NCBI GenBank assembly: GCA_009602725.1
Contig: WELB01000015.1
Location: 4,447-46,286 of the forward strand
Length of the DNA stretch: 41,840 bases
From: Spirogloea muscicola
Taxonomy: Eukaryota > Streptophyta > Zygnematophyceae > Spirogloeales > Spirogloeaceae
Reading direction: 5' to 3'
Position numbers and translations under genes: made by a program. Of this stretch, positions 1 to 10,722 are shown in pieces. How positions within the stretch are numbered: position 1 is the first letter of the stretch; each line of letters starts with the position of its first letter. A model generated the notes under the pieces. It was not told the origin of the DNA. It ran no database searches and saw only the letters and a list, made by a program, of their open reading frames with translations.

Positions 1-3000
1 GAGAGCCGGTTCACATACCCGCCGTTCTACACGAGGCAGGGCGGCGGCGGCGTCGCGCACTCCTATCCGGGGCCCGGCCTCGCCAGCCCGTTCAGCAGCC
101 AGCGGTCCGCCGGCGGGAGCAGCACCAGCAGCGTCGGGGAGAGAGAGCCGCCGCCGGAGATGCTGGAGGTGCCGTCGTCGGGCGGCGCGCTGCCGCTGTA
201 CGAGCGCTACGGCTGCCCCGCGTCGCCCAGCACGGCAAGCTGGGGATCTGGCGGCGGCGGCAGGTCTGTGCCTCTGCCGCCGCACCGCCGCCGGGGCGGC
301 GTGGACAGCGCGCCGGGGCGGTTCGTGGCCGCCGCCCCGGCGCTGTCGGATCGGGACTCCGGTGGTTTCAAGGTCCCCAGCGCCACGTCCCGCCCTGTTG
401 CGCCGCAGCCGCCATCGGCACAATCGCTGGCCGCGGAGCAGTGGGCTTACTGGGCTTGGCAGCAGCGACACCGCCCTTGGGGCGCCGAGAGCCCCTTCGG
501 CGGCGGCCCCCAGCCGCCGCCGCTGCGGCAGCCCTCGGCCAGCGGCGCGGCGTCCATGTCCACGGGCGACGACCTCGCTGGGGAAGTCAGCGCGACTGCG
601 GGCCGCAAGGTCCCCCGCACGGCGTCGGGTGGCGATGGTCGTGCGAGGAAGGGTGCCTTCGGCAACGGCCATGTCATGGAGGCGGCGGCAGCAGCGGCGG
701 ACGATGCCGAGGCGGGACTGCCGGTCGTGCCGGAGATCGTCGTGCCCAGCGCCGAGCAAGGCAGAGCGACGCGCAAGAAGCCCGGCCGCCAGCCGCCGGC
801 AGCCGGCGCCGCTGCGGAGCTTGCCGTCCCTAAGCTCCGGAAATTCGCCGACCCGCCTGAGTCGCAGGCCAAGGGCTTGACTGCGTCCAGCTCCGCAGGT
901 GTCCCCGTGGCGGCAGCCGAGGCGCTGCCGCCGGCTCTGGCGGCGGCCACCTCTGGTGCAGTCGCAAGCAGCCAAGGGGTCCCTGATGACGGTGGCGATG
1001 GCGCAGGAGCCGCGTCAGATAGGGGCGACCTCGAGAGCAGGGCCAGTGAGCGCGGCAGGGCCGTCAAGGATGCGGCGAGGAGGCGGCCAGCACCGAGGCG
1101 CGAGGACGCGGCGAAGGAGCAGCGCGGCGGGGGCGCCGGCTCGTCGGAGGACGCAGGCAGCGGCGGCGGCCTGTCAGAGCAGCTCCACACGAGCAGCGAG
1201 GAGGAGCCGGACGCGTCCGCGGCCGGTCGGCGCCAGTTGGCGGTTGCAGGGGCTGGAGCCGGTAGCGCCATCAGCTCGACCGATGTGGTGACGTCCATTG
1301 GCCAGCAGGAGTTTTGGCGGGCGCGCAAGATCATTCTACGGTGAGCCGCTCGACCCTGGTGGTGCCGCCTGCTCGCAGCTCGCCACTCGCTGCTCGCGCT
1401 GCATCACATATTTGTTAAAGGAGATCGTTTAGCTAATATTGTTATTTTGTACATGGACTTTACTTCGTGCTTTGGCACTTTCATCATGAAAGAGCTTGCC
1501 TGACGACAGGAGAGGTGAGCTTGCCTGACAACAGGAGAGGTCGGCCCAGAGCAGGACAGGCAGGGCAAGAGCAGAGCAGCTTTCCAGCTTGTTGGACGTC
1601 CTTGACCTGCACCGCCTGTCGTTCCTCCCCGCACCTGACCGTAATGTAGCCCACTCTGCATCTTCCCCTTTGCAGGCAGCAGCGCATGTTCTCAGAGCAG
1701 GTCGGGGACCTCCACAGCCTCGTCAAGGTCAGCGTCTGTGTGCCACCTCTCACTTGGCCAGCCTCCCTGCAGCTGCCATTCCCCTTGGACTGAGAATTGA
1801 CGAAGTAGTCATAGCCACATTGCTGCGCTCAAGTGCTTCCGCTTCACACGTGCTGCGACAGGCGCAGCGGAGCTTGGAGGGGGCTGCAGCGGAGCAGCAG
1901 GAAGAGCTTGCGCAGTTCCAGCGACAGCAGCAGAGCAGCCTGGCCACGGCCGTCATGCACCAGCAATCCAGTCCGTCGTCAAGCGCAAGGACCGCTGAGG
2001 CCCTGGCGCTTGCCGCGCAGTGGGTTGGCGAGGAGGCGTCCAAGCTGATGGCGCAGCGGGAAGCCGAGTGCGGTAGCGCGGCGGCGGCAGCAGCGGCAGC
2101 AGCGCGGGACCAGCAGGGTCGGAAGCAGGCCTACAAGATGCTGTTCCCTGCGTGGCCCGGCGCGTTCGCGCCGCCGGCGCCGGCATCCTCGTGGGCGGCC
2201 CCCCAGTTCTCGTCCTACGACTCGTACGAGGCCGCGGCGGCGTACGAGCAGCGCGCGCGGCTCGTTGCCGCCGGCGCATACGAGGGCCGTTACGCCGCGC
2301 AGGCCTTCTCTGAAGGCGCCCGCGCCCCACACCAGCGGGGCGTGGAGCGTGGGATGGAGACCTACAGTGTGCCCCCCCCCATGGCACCCCTCTCCTCTGC
2401 CGAGCTTTACCCTCACTACGGCTCGTCCTGGCATAGCCATGCTCAGGAAGCTGCGCGCTTTGCTGCAAGTGCTCCGGTAGGGCCTGCACCCGGCTGGTAC
2501 TGGCACGACCGAGATGGAGGCTTCCAGGGGGCACCGCAACCTCACGGACCGCCTCCTCCTGGCTATCCTGGCGGGCCTACCATAACCGAGGACGGGCCCT
2601 CCGTAGGCTCCTTCAAGGCTCCGAGCAAGCGCCATGTAGCGAAGCCCACATGGGGGGGTGCTGAGAGCGTGGCGGCTGCTTCGGAGAGGGAGCCATCACC
2701 GCACAGGCAGGATAGGCATGCGACCCACAAGCAGGGCCCCGAGAAAGGCTTGCCAGCCTCGGGGCTGCAGCGCAGGCGGGAGGTGGAGGATGCCAACGAG
2801 GAAGAGATGGAGGATGCGTCTTACACGTCGGCTTCGTCCTACCGTCCCTCGGCTATGGACTGCGATATGGAGGAAGGCAGTGTTGGCACCGGCAATCGGC
2901 GCAATGTGAACGCGCTGCAGCTCTTTCCCATGCAGTCAGCCTCCACCAAGGTCGCTCCTGCTCCATCATCACCATTTTTGGGCAACTCCGATGGTGATCA

Positions 3001-3103
3001 CAGCCGAGTGGTCAGCATCGCCCCGCGTGCGGTCGTGGCCACTCCTGAATCCACGGCCGGCATTCTACTCTCCATCCGGCAGCACCGCTTACGGAACTGT
3101 TAG
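1..3103 (+). CDS. ELF3: ELF3-like evening-complex clock protein (5' end outside window)
   Basis: Exons <1-1340, 1676-1727 and 1862-3103; introns are GTGAGC...GCAG and GTCAGC...ACAG. Three blocks match plant EARLY FLOWERING 3 in order. An N-terminal LPLYERYG segment (about 190-220) resembles the family's ALYEQ block. The central signature is split by intron 1: GQQEFWRARKIILR at the end of exon 1 continues as QQRMFSEQVGDLHSLVK in exon 2, against the family's FWRARK...QQRVFxxQxxELHxLIK. The last 30 residues contain ATPESTAGILLSIRQ, matching the C-terminal ESAARIFxSIQ motif. The rest is low-complexity Ala/Gly/Ser/Pro/Gln, typical of ELF3, which in plants is a nuclear scaffold joining ELF4 and LUX to repress transcription in the evening. 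Function here is inferred from the motifs. The start codon is not in the window. Identity fairly secure. Confidence 0.8.
1492..1541 (+). repeat. 25-bp tandem duplication inside ELF3-like intron 1
   Basis: Two directly abutting 25-bp copies (1492-1516 and 1517-1541) differ at one base. Both begin GAGCTTGCCTGAC and end ACAGGAGAGGT. The junction creates AGAGGTGAGC, a good splice-donor match lying inside the intron. Confidence 0.85.
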
Positions 3104-4360
3104 GCTTCTAGGAGGATAATGCTTGTCCAGCCCTCATTTGTCGTTGTCGGCCTTACCCCTGTGTCCTTCCAGTTGATATCGTGTTGTTTGTGCTACTCAA
3201 GCTGCCTTAGGGTGTCCTTACTCTCATCATTCAGTGGCCCCTGACCGAGGTCACACCAGACTCCTGCCAGAGGCATTGCAGCGGCATATGATTAAGATCC
3301 CTGCTGTTGGGCTGCGTGTCTGACAAGGTCTTGTTTGCCCGGTTATATACATCCACTGACAAATTATTTCTGTTCATTTCTTCTAAACCCCTCAAATGGC
3401 CAAGCGAGGTGTGCATTGCCCCACATGCTGAACAGCTGGGCTTGGCTATACTGATAAGTGGTTGTTGGTCGGACTTAAATGTTGTTGGTCAGACTTGGGA
3501 AAGCTGATCACAAACTTAACGTTTGATTGGGCAGGGCAGAAGCCTGTCTTGTCAATCTGCAGGACAGACTCCTTCGCTGGTTGTAAGAGGAGCTCGATTT
3601 AAGCATAGGTGCATCCTTGAGCCTAGTGCAATTTAAGGAGGAGATCAAGTCAGAGTCATCTTTGTTTTAAAGCGAACAATGGCATATTGAGCAGGTGTCG
3701 GTCTATGAGAACACTGTAGACGTCCCAAACATTTCCATGCGACCCACTCTGACATTCCACCAGCAACAGCAGACTCAACAATGGCGCAACAGCAGTGTAG
3801 AGCACAAGAGCTTTTGCTTATTGCAGAGCGGAGAGGGTAGAGATGTTGCTGCATGTAGAACTGCAAGGACCAACGTCCACGGAAGGAGACTTGGGGTGTA
3901 CATTGAAGAGACAAATGGTGGCTCAAAGCCAGCTCTTCTGACAAGGACTTATGGACTACACTCTTTCACCGCCTTTATCTCCATCCTAGAGCCTGATCAA
4001 TTACTCAGTACTTCTGTCCCCACTGGTCAGCAAAGAGAGGTGACACTAGAACCAGAGCCGGACGGCTGGAAGGAGGGGGAGTTGAATCTGTTGGGAAGGA
4101 CTTTCGCAATCTCAAGAGAGGCAGGTGAAGAGTAGCCGTCATTTCTGAAGGTGATTATGGTGTTTAAGGGGCAGAGGAGTGGCTACTTACACGATGGGCA
4201 GTGCCTGTAGTGGCCAGCCCAAAGATCTGGTGGAACCGGTGAATGAGGGCGCCAGCAAGGAGAAAGGAGGCCAACATAAAGCAGTGAGCGTCTCACTCGC
4301 AAGCAGCCCACTTGCAGGTAACAGCAGGGTGTATTGCGACAGGGAGTGAGAGAGGAAAAG
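3104..4360. other. Intergenic region with no recognisable gene
   Basis: Between the ELF3-like stop and the LPD 5' region I see no exon with family similarity. Short reading frames here lack codon bias or motifs. The stretch holds a near-perfect direct repeat (TGTTGGTC[G/A]GACTT, about 3463-3498), a TGTAA candidate poly(A) signal at 3582-3586 that could end the ELF3-like transcript, and a reverse copy of the dispersed GGCTGG repeat near 4205-4225. Confidence 0.6.
3582..3586 (+). terminator. Candidate poly(A) signal TGTAA for the ELF3-like gene
   Basis: First TGTAA on the + strand after the stop at 3103. The distance of about 480 nt would make a long but not unusual green-algal 3' UTR. Motif match only. 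Confidence 0.3.
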
Positions 4361-4416
4361 GTGGCTCCTCCCCTGTGGGAGGAGCCACTCAACTCACTCT
4401 CTGGGAGTGAGTTGAG
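4361..4416. repeat. Two abutting perfect 12-bp hairpins
   Basis: Arms 4361-4372 and 4377-4388 (GTGGCTCCTCCC / GGGAGGAGCCAC) are exact reverse complements around a 4-nt loop. Arms 4388-4399 and 4405-4416 (CTCAACTCACTC / GAGTGAGTTGAG) are exact reverse complements around a 5-nt loop. The hairpins share base 4388. They lie about 340 bp upstream of the LPD start and immediately upstream of a dispersed-repeat copy. Confidence 0.85.
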
Positions 4417-4499
4417 CCTATAGACTTATCAGTCGTGTTTGGCGAGAATGCAAAAGCGGAAGCAGAGGAAAGAGGTGGCTTTCTCTCAACGAACGAGGT

Positions 4500-4600
4500 G
4501 GCTCTCTCTGGCCCCCTTCGAGCTTTGTCTATTCCTTTTCGTTTCTGGGCTGGCCACTCACAGCCAACGCCGTCTGCTGAAGAGTCCCCATTTCCCCCAT
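4500..4600 (+). repeat. Dispersed GGGCTGGCC...CAGCC repeat, copy A
   Basis: The segment runs CTGGCCCCCTTCGAG, TTTGTCTATTC, then TTTCTGGGCTGGCC, ACTCA and CAGCC. The same order of blocks recurs near 17.97 kb and several times in 23.2-24.5 kb, with an inverted copy at about 24395-24465. It lies in the 5' flank of the LPD gene. Confidence 0.7.
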
Positions 4601-4759
4601 TTCTTCCAATGTCAGGCAATGGCTGTGCGAGGCCCGCCCGAAGGAGTGTGCAAGGACTGGCGCGCAACGGAGCCGCCGTCGCGGCGCCGTTCCGTCCGCG
4701 TCCCCCCGCGACGGCGACAGGTACCCCTGCGGCCTCCCGCCGCAGTCACACCCCCAGCC

Positions 4760-7700
4760 ATGGCGGCCCTGCGCGCCTGCTCCGCGCCGCCGCGCGCCGC
4801 CGCCNGCCGCCGGGCCAGCTGCCGTGGCCGCCGCCGCCGCCGGCAGCAACGGCGCTGCCGGCAGCTTCGACTACGACCTCCTCATCATCGGGGCCGGCGT
4901 CGGCGGCCACGGTGCCGCCCTGCACGCTGTGGAGCACGTAAGGAGCTCAGCCACTGCGGCTGTGCTTGCTGCCTCTGGTGTCCAGATTGGTCCCTTCCTG
5001 ACGAGGTCATTGGCCGCGAACCTCCGAGACGAGACGGCAAGGTCGCCTTCGAGCATGCAGCTTGATCTTGTCGCTGATCATAACCAGTTCACTTAAGCTC
5101 CTGCTCAGCGACCACGTCTCGCTGGCCATCCCTCTGAGCTGTCTGGGCCTGCAATTTACACAAGAGCAGGCGTTAGTCAGCTGTACTTCCAGCCCCCGCA
5201 GTCAGGTGCTCTTGCTGAATCAACTTGAACATGCAATGTTTGGACCGATCAGGGGTTGAAGACTGCCATCATTGAGGGCGATGAAGTTGGTGGGACATGC
5301 GTGAATCGGGGCTGTGTGCCCTCCAAGGCGCTCTTGGCTGTGAGTGGTCGTCTGCGGGAGTACCAGGACGAGCACCACCTGAAGGCACTGGGCATCCAGG
5401 TTTGCATCAAGTCTCGACCTCAGCTCCTGCTCGAGTGCCTGCTCGCACCTCATCATTACCTGTATGTCGCTTAAAATAGGCTTGCATGATCAGAGGTATG
5501 GTAGCTTCTGAGGGATAAGCATTATATTCCGTTCATGATGATCCGATTGACAACGTCAAGACTCTCCTTGATTGACAGCATTCGTCAAGAGCACCTGCAT
5601 GAACCAGCTCATGACTCCTGACCTTGAAGTCGCCTGTCCTTGACCTGCTACCAGATTCAAGCGTCAAGCTATGACCGGCAGGCTGTAGCCGATCATGCAA
5701 ACGGTCTTGCTTCTAAAGTTCGTGGAAATCTGACAAACTCACTGAAGGCTCTGGGAGTCGATCTTCTCATTGGAATCGGTACACTAGTGGTAAGCTTTGA
5801 GGAACCTCTTGCACCTTGAACCATCTGTGATATAAGGTGCTTGGTTGCTTACATACTTGGACTGATTGCATCATGTGTCAGTATGGCTTGTGCACTGCAT
5901 GTGGCTTGAGAGCCAGAACCACTGTGCTTGTGCACTTATGCCTACTGTGAGCTCTTATGAGAACTTCAGTGGTCACATAGCCTGTGCACCTGAGCGCCTT
6001 GCAGAGTTCCCAGAAGGTGCGCTATGGAAGGATTGGCTTCCCAGACAAGGTTGTCACTGCTCGTGACATCATCATTGCCACGGGCTCTACACCATGGGTT
6101 CCTCCTGGAATTGAAATTGATGGTGCAAGCTCCCCTTCAGCTTCAATTTGCTGCCACCTTTGTGACTCATATCAGAGCATTATCGTGCACGCTGGAGCAG
6201 CAGCTACACATTCAGCATAGCACCCTGAGTGTTTTCTCTGCATTGGCTCCTACCGATGGACTGTGCCATCATTCTGATGTTGCAGGAAAGACTGTCTTCA
6301 CAAGCGACCACGCACTGAAGTTGGAGTGGGTACCCGATTGGATAGCCATTGTCGGCAGCGGTTACATTGGTCTTGAATTTAGTGACGTCTACACTGCCCT
6401 TGGCAGTGAGGTACGCCGTGTGCCTCTGGATGATGAAGAACTGCTCTTTGTGGCGCGATGGAGAAACCAAGTTCTTAGAATCTCATGTTTGGACCATGTA
6501 TGGTGAGCAAGTAACCTGTGATAAGCTACGTGCTTGTTCTCGCAACCTGGGTGTGCTTGTCATCAAGAGCCCTCTTCAAGTAACCGTTGATCAGTTGCAT
6601 CTGATTAGGTAACCTTCATTGAGGCGCTGGATGGATTGATGCCTGGTTTTGACCCCGAGATTGGCAAGATGGCTCAGCGCATCCTCATTCAGCCGAGGAA
6701 GATTGACTATCACACTGGAGTCATTGCAAAAAAGGTGCAGAAGTACTTCAAGCCCCTTTGCGTCAGCCTCTGCAAGGTGCCTCGCCTGGTCAAGATGCGA
6801 AGCCATGCCCTGATCTGATGACTGCTGCAACAGATTACACCAGCCAGAGATGGGAAGCCAGTCCAGATTGAGCTGGTGGATACCAAGACGAAGGAGCCCA
6901 AAGAAACACTCGAGGTGAGAGTCATGCTTGGCCCTTTTCACACGTCCTTAGAGTTGTGCAAACACCTGGAAGCGGCATAGCTGCAGAACCTCATGTCACC
7001 TCCTGTTGGGTATCTATGTGTCATCAGGTAGATGCTGCTCTGATAGCCACTGGCAGGGCTCCCTTCACGAAGGGGCTTGGCCTCGACAAGGTGAACCGTC
7101 CTATGAGGGCTCTTTTCTCACTGCAAGTAGTCTTTGCTGAACATTGTGTGTGTACTTTCCTTGTTGGCTACTCCTTCCTGCTGAACTTTGAATATGTCAC
7201 AGGTTTGTGCCAAAGCAAGTCAAAAGCGCAAGGCATGCAGACTTCTTGGTTGGCTCTGACAATCCTCATTGAAACAGGTCAATGTCGAGACCATCCGTGG
7301 CTTTGTACCTGTTGATGAGCGAATGCAGGTTATTGATGCTTCTGGGACAGTGGTAAGATAACTGAGCACCACCTGGTCGTGGTTATCATATTGTTTATTT
7401 TGCAGCGCTCAGAGGCCTATTAAGGATTGCTGATAGAAGCCAAGCGCTGTGGTGTTACCTGCCCCCTACAAGTCTCACCAATCCGTTGAACATTCATATG
7501 GTTTTCTCAGATCCCTCATCTATACTGCATTGGAGATGCCAACGGAAAGATGATGCTGGCACATGCTGCCAGTGCGCAAGGCATTGCAGGTTCCCATCCC
7601 TCTCCCTGTTGCCTAGAGATTGCGTAAATACTGCTTGGCTTGGTCGTAGAAGAAGACTGGCTACTGGCATGGCCAATCTCAATTTGAGAGCCCCGGGATG

Positions 7701-8947
7701 TTGCATCCATGCTGGTGCCAACAGTGACAAAGATTTCAGCTGACACTCAATCTTCATCTCAAAATCAAGCATGAACGGCTCTAATTTAAGCCTTACTTGT
7801 CCATGAGCAGTGGTTGAGAATATTAAAGGCAGCGACTATCTGCTGAACCCGCAAAGCATTCCAGCCGCATGTTTCACGCATCCTGAGATCAGCTTTGCTG
7901 GCTTCACTGAGGTAGCTCTCCCATCTACTCACTTTTGTGTTCAGATGTTGAATGCCGGAACCAACCTCCTCCTTCATCCGAGATCACTGTATTAGCCGTC
8001 TATTGCTGTCTTGCCGAACACTAAAGAGCACACCTTGTTTAATCATAGGAGTAGTAATCACTAGTAGAGCACATGAACAGGCATGCATTTTCTCCTTGTC
8101 ACAGCCACAAGCCAGGAAGAAGGCTGAAGAGGAAGGATTTGAGGTTGATGTTGTCAAGACGAGTTTTAAGGCAAACTCGAAGGCTCTTGCAGAGGGCGAG
8201 AGTGACGGCCTCGCAAAGGTAACCATCGAAGATTCTTCTTAGATGGTTTCAGAGCACAATGTTCTCATGGGAGGCCGCTGTGCACAAGCTACTGCAGTAG
8301 AGCATTAGCTTGTCTTCCTTGGTTGCTACAGATGCCTTCTCATTAGCTACAAAGAGGTGTGTGAACAGGTTTGTGTGTCTATGCAACTCATGGCAGTGTG
8401 CATTCTGTGCAGATGATTTATCGGCGTGACACTGGAGAGATTCTTGGGGTGCACATCATTGGCCTACATGCCGCCGACTTGATACACGAGGCTTCAAACG
8501 CCATTGCTACCGGGCAGACTGTGCAGGTCTGTTGCCACAAGTCTCAACAAGCTTGCCACCTTCTGCTTCTCGCTCATGATGAATGGTGGTGCTCTTGCCT
8601 TCTGTAATCTGGCCTGCATTTGGCTGAATCAGTTTGTGCTTTGAGGTGCAGGACATCAAGTTCGCTGTGCACGCTCATCCAACATTGTCGGAGGTTCTTG
8701 ACGAGCTCTTCAAGAGTGCACACTTGCCATTGGTCAGGACACCTCATATTCTACCCAAGCCTGTCAATATTGCTCTTATGATAGACAAGTTGGCCTTATC
8801 TGACATTCCTGACATACTGTGCTCGGGTAAGACTGCAATTTCAAATTGTGGTGGCTCACTGTTGCTCATGTCACCAATCCACAGGCACAGGAAGAGGAAA
8901 CTCCTGCCCTGCGAGCAGAGGCGGCACCTGAGCCAGTGCCCATCTGA
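4760..8947 (+). CDS. LPD: Plastid-type dihydrolipoamide dehydrogenase (E3 of plastid pyruvate dehydrogenase)
   Basis: FAD flavoprotein that reoxidises the lipoamide of 2-oxoacid dehydrogenase complexes. Fifteen exons: 4760-4937, 5253-5399, 5655-5789, 6005-6122, 6286-6410, 6609-6734, 6834-6914, 7028-7090, 7278-7352, 7511-7589, 7811-7911, 8105-8218, 8413-8526, 8652-8732, 8885-8947; about 532 aa, normal for plastid LPD. FAD-binding [19 protein letters not shown] is in exon 1, the redox disulphide [13 protein letters not shown] in exon 2, the NAD-binding GSGYIGLE in exon 5, the second FAD motif [19 protein letters not shown] in exon 10 and the catalytic His-Glu HAHPTLSE in exon 14. The Ala-rich N-terminus from 4760 (context AGCCATGG) looks like a short transit peptide, but it is in frame with the FAD motif only if the single N at 4805 is dropped. 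An earlier ATG at 4619 is possible. Confidence 0.92.
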
Positions 8948-9531
8948 GCTGTCCTTGTCATCGTCGCTCATCCTTTTAGGTCAAGCCGAGGCAGTGCTTC
9001 GCACAGCAGCTTCATGCTTCCGCCGCATGCTTGCGCGCTCAAACACTGAGCATGAATAGCACAGTTGTGAGAGAACAGTGTATGGACCATCCCCCTTCTC
9101 CCACCTCTCCTCCCCTCTTGCACCCATTTATGACCCCCCCTCTTCCCCAGCCCCTTCTCACCAGTAGGCCCCCATGTCCATATCAGCTACCTATGAGGCA
9201 AATTGGCAGAAACGCTGCTGATCCTCAAATCACAGCAGTAGATGCTGTTGCACACATTAGCGAGCCATTGGTTTAGCTGAATGAAAATTCAGAGCTGAGA
9301 CTGTTATAGAGGACAGGCTACTGTAGAACGAGGACAATTACATGTGTGCTGTGGCTGCCACAAGGGGCCATTGCTCTCCACAGGGAAAGGCTTGCAGTGT
9401 CTACAGTATGTCCTACAATGCCTAGGGTTTTGCTTTTGCACGAGGCTGCCTGGCACCTTTGACAGGCATGCATGTACCAGCAAATAAGAAGGCAGGCTAT
9501 GTTAATAGTCCGTGTTTCAGTGTGACTGACC

Positions 9532-9536
9532 TGTAA
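9532..9536 (+). terminator. Candidate poly(A) signal TGTAA for LPD
   Basis: First TGTAA on the + strand after the LPD stop, about 585 nt downstream and before the convergent TH1 gene's stop. Confidence 0.35.
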
Positions 9537-9640
9537 GAGGCTCCAGGCTGCCGTGCTGCAGGCCTAGCTTGATGTTGTATGTGGTCATTTAGTAAGTCCC
9601 TTGAACAGGGGTGATCCTCATGCTCACCCCACCTGGACCA

Positions 9641-9645
9641 TTACA
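9641..9645 (-). terminator. Poly(A) signal TGTAA for the TH1-domain gene
   Basis: TTACA on the + strand reads TGTAA on the minus strand about 60 nt past the gene's stop codon, a typical green-algal position. Confidence 0.5.
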
Positions 9646-9701
9646 TACAGTGATGGGAGTCAGGCTGGCAAGGATGGCACGAAACATTGGTCCTCATGTG
9701 G

Positions 9702-10722
9702 TCAAATTTGGCCCTGCTCGGTGAACAGACACCAGTGACGGGTAGAGGCCGTAGACCAGCACGACGTACCATTGGCAGCCTCAAACTCCAGCACCCTGGT
9801 GTTCTCAGTGTCTATTCTGAGATCTAGCCTGCAGCCACAAGACAATGTAGCCACAAATCTATGAGCTGCAGGGTTGCTCACAGAGGCCACTGAGCCAAGG
9901 ACGAGAATCAAGTGAGATGCAGACACAGACAGTGATGACGCGGAAGTATGCACCATCGCCTGGTGGAAAAGCAGGCGTGCAGCGGCGCCAAAGAGCGGGC
10001 CTACAGACCTGTTGGCGAAATGCACGTCAAGATCAGCACCAGTGGCCTTCTTCGACGCTTCCACCAGCACGGTCACAATCTCGGTCTTCCGCGTGCTGGC
10101 GACCAGGAGGTCGTGCTCCGCCGGCACGTGGACCGTGAAGAAGTAGTCGGTGAGGTCGCTGAGCCCCAGCGTGCGGATGGCCGCGTGGGGGATGCGCCGC
10201 TTGAGGCGGAACGTCTCCGGCTCCAGCACGTACAGGGCGGCGTCCGTGATGAGCAGCAGCCGCCGCACGATCTGGTTGCGCCTGTTGACCTTGGTGACGG
10301 CGTCGGCGAAGAGCACGGTCCTGTCGCCTGCCAACACCGCCATTCCACCAGTGAGCCGCCGCAGCAACAGCAATGAGCCGCCAATCTGGGCCTGCCTCTC
10401 ACCCAACGCTGAACCCAAAACCCTGATACTTGGGCCTTAAAACCCTAAACCCAAATCAATCAGCTGTAACCATAACCAAACTGTAGTAGCCCCTCCGTCC
10501 CTGGCCGTCACCTGTCTTGGACAGCAGCTTCACGACCGCCGGGCTGCCCTGCAGCTCGAGGTAGTCGCTCTTGTAAATGCGGCTGAGCGACGCGCGCGCC
10601 GGCCCCGGCACCTGCCTCCGCGCCGCGCGCGGGGCCGCCGCCGCGGTCAGCGCGCTCGCCNAGCAGGCCCTCCTGTTGCCTGCAGCTGCCGACATCGTCG
10701 CCGCCGCTCTGAAGGCAGCCAT
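9702..10722 (-). CDS. Myosin-I tail (TH1) domain protein without a motor
   Basis: Exons 10722-10512, 10327-10009 and 9828-9702. The splice-joined sequence covers a TH1 domain, the membrane-lipid and actin-binding tail of class I myosins: SRIYKSDYLELQGSP, then RTVLFADAVTKVNRRNQIV, RRLLLITDAALYVLEP, LKRRIPHAAIRTLGLS, LTDYFFTVHVP, KTEIVTVLVEA, and after the second intron a final strand RVLEFEAANG. No myosin motor or IQ sequence is seen upstream. The ATG at 10722 gives a short Ala-rich N-terminus. An N at 10661 leaves this uncertain: without it the frame runs into the helical coding sequence upstream. The C-terminus either reads through to 9702 or splices at GTACGT (exon end 9770) to 9713, ending at 9694. 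The domain call is strong; cellular role unknown. Confidence 0.75.
10414..10460. repeat. Telomere-like patch in TH1 gene intron 1 (AAACCCTAA telo-box)
   Basis: Contains CCCAAAACCCTGA and AAAACCCTAAACCCAAA (10439-10455), matching the plant-type CCCTAAA telomere unit. It lies inside the first intron of the minus-strand TH1 gene. Similar patches recur in the window. Confidence 0.6.

Noticed and set aside
3695-4135. A 146-residue + strand open frame between the ELF3-like and LPD genes
   Set aside because: No family motif, no codon preference and no supporting splice or promoter signal; better explained as chance.
8733-9059. Unspliced longer C-terminus for LPD running to 9059
   Set aside because: Splicing at 8733-8884 gives an acidic [20 protein letters not shown] tail and stop in phase, closer to the normal E3 length.
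9031-9276. Small + strand open frame rich in Pro/Ser after LPD
   Set aside because: Falls in the probable LPD 3' UTR, before the TGTAA at 9532; no similarity seen.
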